This document shows, piece after piece, positions 44,566 through 57,679 of a stretch of DNA of 64,000 nt (position 1 is its first letter; each line of letters opens with the position of its first letter). The notes beneath the pieces are model-generated. The model was not told the origin of the DNA. It saw nothing but the letters and a program-made list of their open reading frames with translations, and ran no database searches. The stretch is from positions 2,611,501 through 2,675,500 of the forward strand of contig JAHRBS010000010.1 in assembly GCA_024305745.1 (NCBI GenBank). Reading direction: 5' to 3'. This stretch comes from Polyporus tsugae. Lineage: Eukaryota; Basidiomycota; Agaricomycetes; Polyporales; Polyporaceae. Both the position numbers and the translations under genes were made by a program.

Positions 44566-47245
44566 CTAGACAGAGGCATGATATAGAGAGGCGTATCTTC
44601 CGTTGAGACTGAGCAGCTGCTCGTGCGTGCCAAATTCGATGATTGTCTGCCGAAGGGAGGCTGGATGTCAGCGTGACGAAGGGTGACGTACTGTGCTGAT
44701 GACGAGAAAGCTTTGCGACGTACCCCGTTCTCCATCATCGCTATCTTATCGGCGCGGCGGGCGGTAGCTAGCCTGTGCGTGATGTAAATGACCGTCTTCG
44801 TCCGGTCGCCGTTCGGACCACGGGAAATTTGCTCAATGGTGTCGAAGACGTGCTTCTGGGCGTGCGCATCGAGGGAAGACGTCTGTGGGACAATGGTCGC
44901 GATGAGCTCAGGGGCGGGGATGGCGACGAGAACTCCGGCGCGGACCGCGGGAATGGGGGACGCAAACTCAAAGGAAGCAGCGGCACTTACCGGCTCGTCG
45001 AAGACCAGTAGCTCGACCTCCGGACGCCGCGCGCGCATGAGTGCGCGCGAGATGGCTATGCGTTGCCACTGGACGGGAACCTGGCGTGTTAGCACAGTGC
45101 GGCGACTCGGACGTTCTAGAGAACTTACCTCCCCGCCGGAAAGTCCATGGAGCTTGTGGGACGTAGAGCCGTCGCCGCAGAACGCATCGCAGCCGCGGCC
45201 GAGTTCGTCGCCGTCCAGCCTTGTGCGGATCCCTTCGGGCAACGATCGGACGAGGTCCGCGGCGCCGGCGAGTTCCAGCGCGGTGTCGATTGCGTCGGCA
45301 CTATTCATCTCGGGGACATAGCCTATGCCGACGTTGCTCTTGACAGACGCACTGAACTTCGAGAAGCCTTGGAAGACAGCGGAGACGTGCGCATGGAAGT
45401 CGTGCGGGTCGAGCCGTCGGATATCGACTCCGTTCACGCGCAGCGAACCGCCCTCGAAGTCGTAGATGCGCAGAAGGACATTGACCAAGGTGGTCTTGCC
45501 TGCAGGGTGAACGGTCAGTTAAACGCGCACGAAAACGGCAATCAGAATCGCGATCATACCAGAGCCGTTGTAGCCCACGATGGCGAGTGTCTCGCCGGCT
45601 CTGACGGACAAATTGATGTTGGTGAGCGCTGGTACTTTGCTTTCAGCATAGTGAAAGCTGAGGTTCCTTTTTGAGAAATTAGCCACAGGTAATAGGCCCG
45701 ACGATAAAGCCGTCACACACCTGACGTCAATAGCCACTCCTGCGCCAGAAGGCATATACGAAGTAGTCTTATGCACCTCGGGCTGGAGTCGGGGCTTCAA
45801 CGCCGTGGCAGCACAGAAGGCGCCCATCAGGAAGACTCCCTGGAATGCCATGCGCGATGTACGGAAGAGAGTCTCGGCTGTCAAGAATAAACTCTGCAGT
45901 GTATTTCGGTACAGCGTAAAAGTGCCGATAGAAGTTGACGTCGAATGGAAGACGAGCAACAAAGGTACCTGCAAAACGGTGTCAGCCACGAAAAACAAAA
46001 CATCACAAGGTGTGCGATACAGACGTTTTGAAACGTGGAAAACATGCCGTTCAAATAAATTCGCGAAAGAAGAAAGGAGGATAGGCTGGTGTCCGCGCCG
46101 CCTTGCCTGCGTTCAAGGCCGAGGAGCGACTTCCTTGCACGCGACCAGGACTTCAATATCCACGGGCCGAGGTCGAAGAGGAGGATCTCTGGCCGGTACG
46201 AATCGCTGGAAGCGAGTCCGCGCATAGCCTCTTGCTTTGCTGCCAGTCGCGCTTCGAGCTGGCTGTCGGAAAGATCCCATGCATTCTGTCCGCAGGCAAG
46301 CCATGGAAGCAGAGACGGTAAAGCGGACACAGTGACGGAGAGGATAATGATTGACAACGGCGTTCCGCCAAACGTTAATGATGATAAGACCCAGAGGTGA
46401 GTCAAAGTCTCGGAGATGAGTGTCAGGAGACGCATCGCGTCAAAAGGAGAAAAAACGCCGAATGCAGAAAAGCCGTTGAAGGAACGGACAAACGTGTCCG
46501 ACTCTTGAAGGAGGTCGCGGACCAGTGGGTCGGAGAGCGTCGGGACATCTAACCGTAATTTTTGCTCCATCTGCTTTCGTTCGACCAGGAAGCGGGCCGA
46601 ATTGTGCACGATATTTTCATTCGAAGTTCTGCATGGGAAGGATCAACCGCCGGGCTAAATTAGCCACAAAAATGGCAACGTACGCAATGATGTCAATCGC
46701 AGCTTCGCAGCTCATACGAGCGAGCTCCACTACAGCTTGATGTAATATGTTTGCGAGCGTGAAGTTTCCTGAAGAAATATGTCGTTGAAGCTGTAGAGGT
46801 CATGAGAGACGCATCCATTAAAAAAAACTAGCATGACACAGACCTCGTCGATCATGAGAGCTTGCGAGTAACCTCGGAAGGCAGGAAAGATTCCTCGTAC
46901 GAGATCGAGGATAACCATAAGGGATATTCTGTATGGGTGGGCATCCCATAAGCAAGAAAGTACTTCCGGAGTACAACATCTGGCAAGCCTGCAGGCGATT
47001 CTAATATTTTCGAACGAGAACCGACGAGGTGCACCTGGTGGGAGATGCCCATTTTCTGAGCAACACCGGGACGCTAACCAATCTGCGTATAGATCGGGTG
47101 GCTTGTCCGAGGCGTCTCTCTTGACGCGCTCGCGGGACGTAAGGGGCTTGGGGGGAGGATCGTGAGAGCAGTGGGTAAAATATCTCGCGACGGAACACGC
47201 TTGACGAGTGGCATCAGACAAGAGAGAGATGAGGAGGAGAGGCAT
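44566..47245 (-). CDS. half-size ABC transporter (single TMD plus NBD)
   Basis: A predicted ATP-binding cassette half transporter of a fungal ABCB-like type; substrate and membrane are unknown. The ATG at 47245 lies about 46 bp from a TATA box. The N-terminal exons give hydrophobic segments (ISLMVILDLVRGIFPAF, then after a splice LQRHISSGNFTLANILHQ). Next: SSLTFGGTPLSIIILSVTVS and YRPEILLFDLGPWILKSW. NBD motifs: NLSFHYAESKVPALTNINLS, AIVGYNGSGKTTLVNVLLRI (Walker A), VFQGFSKFSASVKSNVGIG (Q-loop), HGLSGGEWQRIAISRALMR (signature), ELLVFDEPTSSLDAHAQK (Walker B and D-loop, joined by splicing) and VIYITHRLATARRADKIAMM (H-loop). It ends YASLYHASV at TAG 44566-44568. Only one NBD is present, so it would work as a dimer. 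The helix pattern looks weaker than in classic ABCB exporters. Confidence 0.87.
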
Positions 47246-48329
47246 GCCGACCGAACGGGAGGACGCTCAATTTGTCTGGAGCGACCGGGCTTTATAAAAA
47301 AAGGCTTCAGAACGCCCCGGATGGAGCCCCTCCTGTCCACGTCAGGAGCGTTATTGTCTGGGTGTGAGATGAGATCGTCAGCGCTTTCATTTGCTTGTGA
47401 GCGGAGGCATTTTATGGGAAGCACGCACCGAAAGGGAGCGACCGGACCAATTTGTGATGTTTAGGCAGTGTGACTGTTTGGTAAGGCGTCAGACGTCTTT
47501 GGAAGAGGCTGAATAGGCAAAGAGCGATATGCAGCCCTGCCCGCTTGCTGCCTCCAAGTCTACCGGATATGGAAGGATGAATTTCGAGAGAGAGAAATGT
47601 TTCGGGCGGAACACCAAGCGTCTTTGAGATCTCCTCACTTGGTCACGGTGAACCTGATGCACGTTTTGCGCATCCTGCCGCTCAGCCTTTGTGCCTTCCG
47701 TTTTGGGGCGGACCACTGGAATGGCCACATCCGACCGCTGCGGGCATGAGAATCCGGATGTCACCCATCACGCCGCGCTTTCTCCTCTCGGCCTTGTGTC
47801 GTCAATGTGTCGAGGACTGCGGTGTTGAAAGTTCCTATGGCAATGTTCTGAAGTTTCATTCTGCCGATTTGTAGGTCCGAATGTATCCATCCGCGCCCGG
47901 CGGGTCATTCTAGCTTGAAAGGCAGTGGCAGAGGTAAGTTATACGGAAGGACATAACCGGCATTGGGTAAACCGTGAATCTCGCACCTCGGCAATTGGGT
48001 TGTATGCGCGGCTTGCGGCCAGCATCCTAGGCCTGTGCCATGACGGTTACACGCGCATCTCCATGCATTGTCGGGGGTGCCTGGATTCTGAAGATGAATT
48101 GGGCGTTCTGGCTGCTCGTGGTGATGCACGACCAAGAATGTGTTTAGGCTCTGCAGGCCTAGGGATGTGGTGTTGGGGCTCGGACGAAACAGGAACCGGC
48201 CAAACCGGTCAAGACCAATGGAGGCGTCTAATTGCGGTTACTAGCGCCGACCATTGGCCGTGACTTGGGCCAGAGTTCGCTAACTCTGAGCCCGAAATTT
48301 GTTTAACTTTTTTATTTTGTCTCACCATC
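47246..48329. promoter_or_regulatory. divergent promoter, ABC transporter / GTP cyclohydrolase I
   Basis: 1.08 kb between head-to-head starts. It holds the TATA box of the ABC gene (47291-47298) and CCAAT-like motifs around 48219-48226 and 48252-48256 upstream of the cyclohydrolase gene. Short open frames here have no support. Confidence 0.5.
47291..47298 (-). promoter_or_regulatory. TATA box of the ABC transporter gene
   Basis: A TATAAA element on the minus strand, followed downstream by the ATG at 47245. The 46-bp spacing allows a 15-20-nt leader. Confidence 0.55.
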
Positions 48330-49469
48330 ATGTCTTTCGATGACCCTGCGAGCCAGAACCATCTCTCAGAACGCCTCCAAAAATTCCAACTTCAGCAGGA
48401 CTCGCACGACACGATAGCCGAAGAGCCGGAGGAGTACGGCCAGGATGGACTAGGAGAAGGATCGTCTTCAAGTTCCCGCCAAGTTGGTCCGGCGCACAGG
48501 CGTGAAGGCTATGGCTTCCGCTTTCCTTCTGGGCTATCAACGCCCCTATACGCGTCCAAACCTGTGCCAAACGTAGTAAACGCTTTGCCAGATGAACATG
48601 GTCTTGGTTGGCCCGGTGAGTTCGACGGTGTCTTGCCGCTATGTTGCCTGACGGCGCGCAAAGCAAAGTCCACCCACCTGCGCATGAACGCTACCCCAGA
48701 GGAGCGCGCGGAACGCGAGAAGAAACTCTCGGCCGCAGTCCGCACAATATTGGAATGCATCGGAGAGGATCCTGACAGGGAAGGGCTCCTCAAAACCCCC
48801 GATCGCTATGCGAAGGCTCTCCTCTGGATGACCAGGGGATACGAGGAACGTCTGGCTGGTGAGTGCGTTTCCACCATCTTCCTTGGCCCCGAATGCCGAA
48901 TGCCGGCTCACTCGCCCGCAGACATCATCAATGACGCTGTCTTCGAGGAGGACCACGAAGAAATGGTGATTGTCCGCGACATCGAAATATCCAGCTTGTG
49001 TGAGCACCACCTCGTGCCGTTCACGGGCAAGGTTCGTTCTCTCCGGTCCCGCATTCTCGGAAGCCTTTTAATTATGTTTAGATTGCGATTGCCTACATCC
49101 CAAACAAATTGGTCCTTGGGCTTTCCAAACTCGCTCGGATTGCCGAGACGTTCAGTCGCCGGCTGCAGGTGCAGGAACGACTGACAAAGCAGGTCGCCCT
49201 CGCTGTAGAAAAGGCGATCAAGCCCCGCGGCGTCGCGGTCGTAATGGAAGCGACGTACGTTCACGCCGTCGTCTCTGTGTCATTCGTGCGGTCTTGTGCC
49301 ATGTCCAATCGCTGACCGACAAATTGTAAATTTGCACAGGCATATGTGCATGACCATGCGCGGCGTGCAAAAACCTGGCGCAGTGACCGTCACGTCCTGC
49401 ATGCTCGGCTGCTTCCGCACGCAGCAAAAGACCCGCGAGGAGTTCCTTGCCCTAATGAAAGGCCGATAA
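48330..49469 (+). CDS. FOL2: GTP cyclohydrolase I
   Basis: Converts GTP to dihydroneopterin triphosphate, the first step of folate and tetrahydrobiopterin synthesis; zinc enzyme, homodecamer. The start [19 protein letters not shown] precedes a long disordered N-terminal extension (about 95 residues), common in fungal enzymes. Introns at 48618-48664 and further on join [60 protein letters not shown] and [20 protein letters not shown]. Next comes [20 protein letters not shown], with the zinc Cys and His of CEHH, then [35 protein letters not shown] and [40 protein letters not shown] holds the second zinc Cys (SCMLG). TAA 49467-49469. Confidence 0.96.
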
Positions 49470-49994
49470 CGGATTCTCCGCTATTCATCTTTACGTATCG
49501 TTCGCACACCTCATGTCGATTCAACTCGCCTAGAAGCAGTTCATCGGTGTATTTGCAGTACACGTCGAACATCTCCTACATTCCCTCACTCACCGGTCCA
49601 ACACCACCACTCATTAGTTCCAACACCGCGCCTCCAGTCATTAATTCCATTCCAACACCACCTCCACGTCGGTTCCAACACCAACTATCGCATTGCTTTT
49701 TTGGTCCAATATCGGTATTGTAGTGCAATTCAACTTGTAGTATACCATCTATTCACTCATGTAGTCTGTAACACTCCCGGCTCTGACCAGGAGGAAGGGT
49801 TGCCCTTCAAATGACATCACTCTCGAACGACACCCAATGCACACGTGAGCAATAACTGTGTGCAAACAGTTCGGGGACAAAGAGAGTCTCTTCGGAACGT
49901 CAAGATTATAGCACCGAGTAGAGTGGTAATACAATAACAATGCGCGATAGCTGTCGTCGTGTATGCTACAGAGAGAAATAGTTCACCCTGGCGA
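49470..49994. other. intergenic, tail-to-tail FOL2 / THO2
   Basis: 525 bp of 3'-flank sequence. It contains the TCCAACACC repeats listed separately and no supportable gene. Confidence 0.5.
49597..49682. repeat. four copies of a TCCAACACC motif
   Basis: Copies begin at about 49597, 49619, 49651 and 49674, with spacing of 22, 32 and 23 bp. They sit downstream of the cyclohydrolase stop, probably in its 3' UTR or flank. Low-complexity, CA-rich. Confidence 0.65.
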
Positions 49995-52900
49995 CTAATC
50001 CTTGCGGGCCGCCCGAGCCTTGTCTGCGGCCTGGGGGTCGATCGGAAGCAACTTTTTTGCCAATCCGCCGCTGGAAGCAGTAGCATAGCGATCGCGAATG
50101 AGACGGAGGCGCTTCGGAGCTTGGGTTGCTGGCTCGTTGCTGCCGGTGGTCTCCGGAGCGTCCCTCTCACGGTCTACACAAGGCGTGGTGGTCAGCGGCC
50201 AGCTCGATTTCAAGCAGCAAACAAGATAAGCAACGGACGTACCAGACATTGTGCGCTTCCTGCCACCATCGCGATCATCATCTTGCTTCCTGTCACCAGC
50301 GGCCGCTGAGGGTGCTGGAGGAAGCCCACGGGACGAGTCCCTGTCACCTGGCGCGGCAGAGATACGTGAACGAAGGCTGCCGCCTTGGCTCGACTCCAGT
50401 GAGCTGCCATTGGCACCACCCGACGGCCCTGAAGCCGCGTGTGGAGGCTGGTCGCGCTTCCAATCACGATCGCGGCCATCCTTGCGGGAACTATCTCCAC
50501 CAGTCATTGCGCGAGGTGCAGACGGGGTTGACGGAGGCAACGGCTTCGCAGAGGCCGGTCCGTCGGGTATGCGTTTGTCACCCAGCTGCCAAAGACACGC
50601 AAGTTTAGTCACTGGTTCCAGCAAATCGAAGCGTGAGTTTCACCTTCGTGTCGATTGACAGGCCTTTCCCCTCTGGGTCCCCTCCGTCACGGTCCCTCCT
50701 ACGCCGCTCGGAGTCGCGACCACCTCGTTCGTGGCCATCCTTCTCCGACGAACGACGACTGCGGTCTTCGTGGTGACTATCCTTACGAGACGAACGCTTA
50801 GAAGAGCGGTCCGCCTTCAGTTCAGTAAATGAGCGATTCCAGATAGAACGTCCGCAGCGATTACCACATACCTCGTCGTCACCTCCCCGGCGCCGCTTCC
50901 CAAGAGACTCGTCGCCGCGGTGTCGGCCACCCGTCTCAGGTCGATTAGGCAATCCGCGGTCGTCAGTATTAGCAGGAGCAGGAGCAACCGCAGCTGCTGA
51001 CCCTCTCCCGGGCTCGCGATCTTTCCGACTCTCGCGGTCGCGGTCCTTCTCGTCTCGGCGATGACGGTCGCGGTCACGGTCACGATCCCGCTCACGTTCA
51101 CGCTCCCTATGGCCGTCCCGGTCTCGTTCCCTGTCGCGCTCGCGCTTCTCGTCACGATCCCGTTCACGGTGGTCCCTTCTGTCCCGCTCCCCATGTCTGT
51201 CCCGTCCCTTCTCTCTATCGCGCTCCCCGTCCTTCTCTCGGTCTTCGCGGGCTGCTCGACGCTCGCTGCGGGTGCTTTCTCTACGCGGAACTTCACGTCC
51301 TTCTTGACGAGGCTCGCGCTCCGTGCGCTTGTCATCGGACTTGTCTCCCCGAGCGGACCGACGGTCACCGCTCGCTCTAGACTCAGAGCTGGGGTTTCTT
51401 GTGCCCGGCCGACTCGTCGGAGAAGATGACCTGCGGCGGGGTGACGGAGCTGGCGCTTGTGAGCGGGGCTCCGTCGGTAGTGGGATGTCGTTCTTGTCAA
51501 CCCGAGACTGTTTGGCGGTCTCCCGGAGTTCCTGTGCGGAAAGTTTCTGACTTGGCTCGGAGGGAGGAGGCATAGTATGTTGAGACTCCGGGCGTTGTCC
51601 TTTCGCCTCGAGGTTGTTGAGAGAACCGCGAGGTGAGCTCGGGATCGGTTTGGCGGCCGCGTTGCGGACCGCTGGTTGATTAGGTGTCGGCGGTCGAGAA
51701 CGCGCAGTGTCGCTGACAGAAGGCGGGATAGGCGAAATGCCCTTGGGAAGCGCATTGGGCAGGGTCAAATTGTCACGAGAGGCTGACTGGGGTACAGGTT
51801 GGTCGACGTCCATAGGGTCTACTTTGGGACCATTCTTGGCTTCTGCGACCGTCTTGCCATCTGGCGCAGATTTCGTCTCGGGTCTGACCCTTTTGACGAC
51901 CTCTGGCCGAGGAACGCTGCAAAGAAGTCAGTCTTCGAAGGTCTAGCGAAAATCCTGACCACAATACACACCTCTCCAGAGCCAACTTCGTGGAAGTCGG
52001 GGTGCCAGTTCGATCCGGAGGTGCTGGTGAAGCGGTGTTTGCGCTAGGTGCTAGTTGCGCCTTGGGGGCTGATGGCGCGGAGGTGGGTGCTGGCCTACGG
52101 AGCTCAGAAGATGTTGAAGCGGCGGGCGCGGTCGGAGTGCCATTGCGAGGCTTCTCCAGGTGGGAAGGAGGAACAGGGGTTCTCGTAGCTGGAGGAGCGA
52201 CCGGCTTTTGTGAGAGTGCATTAGCGTTGTGCGAGACATTAGCTAAGCACGGAGTACCTTCGAAGGGGCTGCCCAGATGGCTTCACGCTTCTTCAAACTA
52301 GCGTAATAACTATAGAACATAGTTAGAAAGTAGGTGGCATTGCAAGACGAAATAACATACGCTCTCCCAAGAATCTTGAGATCTCCTCGCTCTTCTTTCT
52401 CCACAAACTTCTCGATGGCTCTGCTGAGGCTCAAGCCGCTGAACTCGTAAACAGAAGCGATGGGGAACACGGGGAGAATCTCCTTCAAGACGATAATGGT
52501 GTTGTACACGTGCATGAACTCTCCAGATTCGATCGATTCTGCCAAACACTGGAGAAATGTCAGCAGGGACCGAGGTGTGGAAGAATGAGCCAACCGATAC
52601 CTTGCAAAGCTTGCGATGCCACTTGCGGACCACCTGCTTGAAGTCGCTCCACTTGATCAGGTCCTCCTGAGCGATGACCTGTTTAGGCGTCCAACGAAGC
52701 TGAAGACCGGGTAGGAGGGTGACCTGTCCACCACTCTTCGTACGGTTCTCTTGCACGAACAACTGCTCATCTTGGAACCACTTCTGGATGTCGGTCAAGA
52801 CACCGAACAAGAAACGGCCTGTTTGCCTTGTGAGGAATGGGCGAAAACGCTGATTGTTGGCATTATCACGTACCGTAGTTGCGGGCTTCATATTCACTAC

Positions 52901-55900
52901 AAGAAAAGATCACAACCTTCACATGTTCTCCCAGGATCTAACGGGTGACACCTGGATTAGCACTGGTGGCGTCGTCATATCAGGGATACAAACCTTGTCA
53001 TAGGTCATCAACGTGGGAAACCCCGGCGTGCCCTGCAGGTGCATCACCTTGATGAACTGGGCACAGAATTCCGCATCCATGGGTGAGATCAAGCATCGTG
53101 GTTGAATGCAGTACTCGATAATGCATGCAGCGAGAGTGGCAGCCTTCGGGTCTAAAATTTACGATAAGCTCGCACCATTGGGGAGATCCGAATCTACTCA
53201 CTATGCGCGAACCAGTGTTGCTTCTCTCGCGCCAGGCGCTTGATGGTGAAGGCGCGAGCGGCGGCCTGCTCCTTGAACTCTTGGCTGAGTGCGGACACAA
53301 CGGCGTTGATCCTATTCCGCCTATCCCGGTGGATGCCTGCAGTCAAACGCTTGGCACGGTCCGCTGAGCGATCCGCAACAATGGACTTGGAATCTTCGGA
53401 CCGACTTAGGGTGCGTAGCGTCGCGCATTCCTCGTCGTACCTGGCGGCTGGAGGGGAGAGGTCATACGTAGAAAGCTGCCAGAAAGTGAGGTAAAAAGCG
53501 GGCCTGCGAAGAGTGTTAGGCGAATTCTCCTTCAGCACTCACAAAACGCACGCACCCAATGATTTCGGTTGCAGCACCGGGCGCTATCTTCTTCACGTCC
53601 TCGAACAGGGGGGACAGCTCGGGAAGCCAAGGGTTCTGTGCATGATCCGTCACTCTACTTGAACGAAGCGGGGGTACGGATGCGACGCACTTCAGACGGG
53701 GTAGGACCCTTCTCTTCCACGGAGTCCATTACGACATCGGCAGACGGCGATTCTAAAACCACTGACTTGGGCTCTGCGGCAGCATCACCATTTGGCGCGC
53801 CTTCAGTGCCAGGATTCGGAGAAGCTATCCGCGACACGGCGGCATTCGGCTCGCGTTTCGCCGTGAGAGCTGCTTTCAGCCGCTTCTCCGCCTCCTCACT
53901 CGCCACACGTTCCTTCTCTTGCATGGCAAGCGCAGCCGCCTGGAAACCCTGTTAGTCATGCCGATCAAGGAATCCATGACTAAAAGACTGACAAGCAGGG
54001 TCCCGTTGAGGATAGGTCTATAGATCTGCATGCACATCGGCGCGCAGATGCCATATTTCTCGTTCAGGTCGGCGAGCGAGGGGACAACGTTCGTGGCATA
54101 ATCTTGAGCGGTGATGACGGTCGGCGTGGTGAGGAGCTCCAAGTATTGCAGCAAGACACCGTGCGTCTGAGATAAACATCAATAACTGGACTAGCTGGAA
54201 GGACCATAATTGGGCGTACTGTGTCGAATAGACTAGCGAGGGACTTGGGGTGGGCGTCGGGCGCTTGGAATACGCACGACTGGCGCTGCTGGGCTACTTG
54301 GACAAGCAGGGGAAGCGCGAGCGACGAATCGAGGAGAGCCTTCCCGATACGCCCCAGAGCTCCATATTTTGCTTCTCGAGGATCAAGCCGTGCACCTCGG
54401 GTATTTGAAGCGACAGCTTCAATCCGCAAGATTGGTCCTCCGGCCATAGCGACGACCTGAGAATCTGACAAACTTGGAAGGGGCTCGATCCCTGCTATCT
54501 TCCAGATGAGTTCGCGGAGCACAACGAGCTCTGTAGTCTGCCCGTTCTGCAGCTGGTGCACAACGTATGTGAGTAATGGCGTCAGGTCCGCGCTGTAACG
54601 TCGGAAGAGCATGCCAGTGAAGGCGGCGAGACCTACAGATGATAATGAGTCAAAGATAATGAAGAGGTCAGAAGGAAGGCTTACTCTGCAGCCAGTCCGA
54701 GGTGTTGACACCGTCATCCTTCACCCTCTCCTTGTGAGGGTTCGCCAGAGCATCCAGAATGATGTACACAAGCACGTCAAAGCCCATGATCGTCACGTAG
54801 TTGAGCGCCTGGATCACGACCCCAGCCATGTTGTCGTAGGCCATGACCTGGTTGACGGCATTGGTGAAGAAGATACACGGGTTCGAGTACGCGAGCTTTG
54901 CGACAGCACCTGACAGGCTATCGATGGTGTTGTGGGAGAGACGACGTAGGATGCCCTTGGATTCCCTGTCCGTCTGAACCTGTCGCACACGGAGCTCTGG
55001 GTGGGATTTGTAGGTGTTCGTCTTCCATTCCCCGTAGAGCTGCCATCGGAGGGTGATCTCGAATTGGTGCATGATGTTCCATGCGTCCACGGTACAGACA
55101 GCATTGCCGCGAATGAGGGGAAGGGCAGGGAGGATATACAAGCGCAAGACCTTGAACCAGAACACCATAACGGGATGCGTCGGATCCGGCGTTCCTATTG
55201 GTTTCTTGGACTCGGGATCGACCTCAAGCTAGGGAGATTGTTGTGAGGTAACGATAAATGGCATGAAATAACTGAACTCACGGTAGTGGTGATATGTCGT
55301 CGACCGACACGGAGGAGCTTCGTGAGGAAAGACGCGTCACGGGATACGTGAAGCCCAACGAAGCGCATCAACGGCTCCAATACGTCGATGAGGTCATCGA
55401 ACGAGGAACACATAGGAATGCGCTGTGCCCAATCGGGGAAGAAGAAGACAAATGCCACCGTGCTGGTGCTCGGTGGGGTAGGCGCAACCAAGGTCAGCTG
55501 CGGCCTGCGTTCCGGCGGGGGAACTAATCCCGTAGCACCGTACCGCGCGCGAGGCTTCACGAAACTCGCAGTCTTGTCTTTCGGCGGAGCAATCGTGTCG
55601 AACAGCGGCACGATCGAGTGCTTCAACACGCGGATCATCAAGTCTGCGAGCTCGGGGTATGCATCCACCATCCAAGGAAATTTGGACAGAATAGAGATTG
55701 CGGGACGCAAAGCACCCACAGAAAGCAACGCGTTCAAAAGTCCTAGCTTCTGATTTGGCGCTTCCTTCTCTACCACCTCCTCCTTCTTCCCTTCTGGCGC
55801 CGCAGGACGGGCTTTCGTGTTCGAAGAGCCGCCTGACTCCAGGGGAGCCGCCATCGCGAGCTGACTGACCTTAGCTCCAGCAATGCGGTTCTCAACATTG

Positions 55901-57679
55901 ACCAGATATGCCTTATGGAGATCGCCCATGCTCTCATCCGCAGGACCAATCTAGATAAAACAGAACGTAAGCCATCCCACGTCCACCAATAGACCGCAAG
56001 CCATACGCACGTGTGGGTATAGGTCCTCCAATAACAAGAAGCCTTCGCGGATGAGTATAGCAGACATCAGATACAAGTTCTGTGGCGTCGTCTCGGTCAC
56101 ATCCGGAGACTGCGCGAGAATCAGTAACAGCTTCTAAACAGTCCGTCTTAACGCATTCACCTGATAGTAAGTGAACTTAAAGCCTAGGACCTGCGCCAAA
56201 ACCCGGGTCGTGTTGTTCTCGCCATCATTGAACCGGGAGCCCGAGCGTTCCTCAGCGATTTTGAGAACTTCGCTAAGACTCTTCCCCCTGTACTGGTTCG
56301 GATCGGGTTCGACTGCCATATCTTCTTGTTTAATGTTGTGGCGCGTCCGACGGCCCCAGGGAGAAAAGGACAGCAGAGACAGGAAAAAGCTGTGATGTGT
56401 AGCGAGATGGACAGAGAAGACATCAAAAATGATGTCCAGGGCACGGTTGGGATCCAGATCGAAGTATCCGATGAGGCCAAGGGTACGCTCCCATGTGGGT
56501 CGGGCACGAGCCTCAATCGCCTCGAGTGGTTCGGACGGGTATCCAGTTGACGGAGAGTGGGCTGGGCCAAGACTGCTTGTAAGCTCTGTCGTCAACTTGC
56601 TGTATCCCTCCGATTGTTCACGAAGCAGGTTGAACTTGTTTTGCTTGTAGCTGTCATGGAGGTTGGAAATGATAATAAACGAGCGTAGAAAATAAGCAGG
56701 CACTCACAATAATCCCGTTCGCGTCCTGATCTCCTTCCTCTCGAACGCTAGCTTGTCTGCCACCAATCCAACGCTAGCGACCAGTCCCAAGTCGAGCCTC
56801 TCGCGGCAGATAGTAGGATCGAGGATGCCTATACCCTGTAAGCGAACAAAGTCAGCACAGAATAATAGAGAGCGTGACGCGGCAATATCAAACGGTGACA
56901 AGACGAAAGACAGCCCAGCTACAAAACCCAGGACCTGGCTCCACATCCAGATTTCACGGCTTGCTCCCATGCAAACCTAGGAGGAGTAAATATGAACCAG
57001 ATTACTACGGCCATCATGGGTGATTTCAAGCCAAGGACCAGCAGAACCTGGCGCAGTGGGCTAGTCACCAGTAACAACCGGCAGGTGGGAGTTGGAACAG
57101 AGTTTGCAAAATCTTTGAATAGAGAAGCAGCCAACAATAACGTACCAGAAGCCTTCTAACCATCCCGACCAGAGTTTCCTTGTCGGACTCCGCGTTGCCT
57201 TTGGCCTTGACCGCCTGCGCGACGGTGGCTGCAGACAAGACGCCCTGCTCTGCCGCAGTTGCCGCACCCTTCGCATCTCCAAGGATCTCCTCGAGCTCCG
57301 AGTCGATGGCCCATAGTATGTCCACCAGTATTTCTCCGAACGCTGTGACATTAGGGTTCTTCTCGGACCCGGCAGACGACGAAGGTAAATGGTCAACCAC
57401 AGAGCGGACGAAGCCAATAACGTCGTTGGCCGAAAGCGACTTTTTGGGAGACCAAGACAGAAGAGTAGAGGACAATAGCGCGTGATAGACCGTCGTAAGC
57501 GCAGCGTTGCAATCGGGATCGTGTGGGTTAGAGTGATGGCCAGAAACGAGAGTGCGACTATCGCCACGATGTCAGTGAATTGTGGTTGACCATTTGCAGC
57601 GATCCGCGACGCACCATTCGATGCTTCCTCCATTCTCCCAGTTGGCCAGGCATTTGTACGTCGACTCGAGGATATCCAT
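49995..57679 (-). CDS. THO2: THO complex subunit THO2 (THOC2)
   Basis: The scaffold of the THO/TREX complex coupling transcription to mRNA export and limiting R-loops; nuclear. The ATG at 57679 gives MDILESTYKCLANWENGGSI and, after an intron, LLSSTLLSWSPKKSLSAND; an in-frame stop lies just before this ATG. Further landmarks: FGEILVDILWAIDSELEE, DALANPHKERVKDDGVNTSD, WLQ...AFTGMLFRRYSADLTPL, LTYVVHQLQNGQTTELVVLR, LIWKIAGIEPLPSLSDSQVV, NEKYGICAPMCMQIYRPILN and DIQKWFQDEQLFVQENRTKS, LRWTPKQVIAQEDLIKWSDF. The C-terminal 600 or so residues are disordered, Ser/Pro-rich and then very rich in Arg, Asp and Glu (about 50650-51400). They end DPQAADKARAARKD at TAG 49995-49997. Many short introns; not every exon end was mapped. 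A tiny upstream exon starting at 57822 (MRALSK) is possible. Confidence 0.93.
51055..51275 (-). repeat. THO2: Arg-Asp/Arg-Glu low-complexity coding repeat in THO2
   Basis: Reads as irregular RD, RE and ER dipeptides on the minus strand, from repeated CGGGA/CGTGA-like triplet pairs. It is part of the disordered, highly charged C terminus and is prone to length variation between strains. Confidence 0.75.

Noticed and set aside
47489..47764. 91-codon minus-strand frame between the ABC and cyclohydrolase genes
   Set aside because: No splice context or family match; it lies in a divergent promoter.
49995..51814. A separate Arg/Asp-rich gene at 50605-51813
   Set aside because: It joins by splicing to upstream THO2 exons and has the disordered C terminus expected of THO2.
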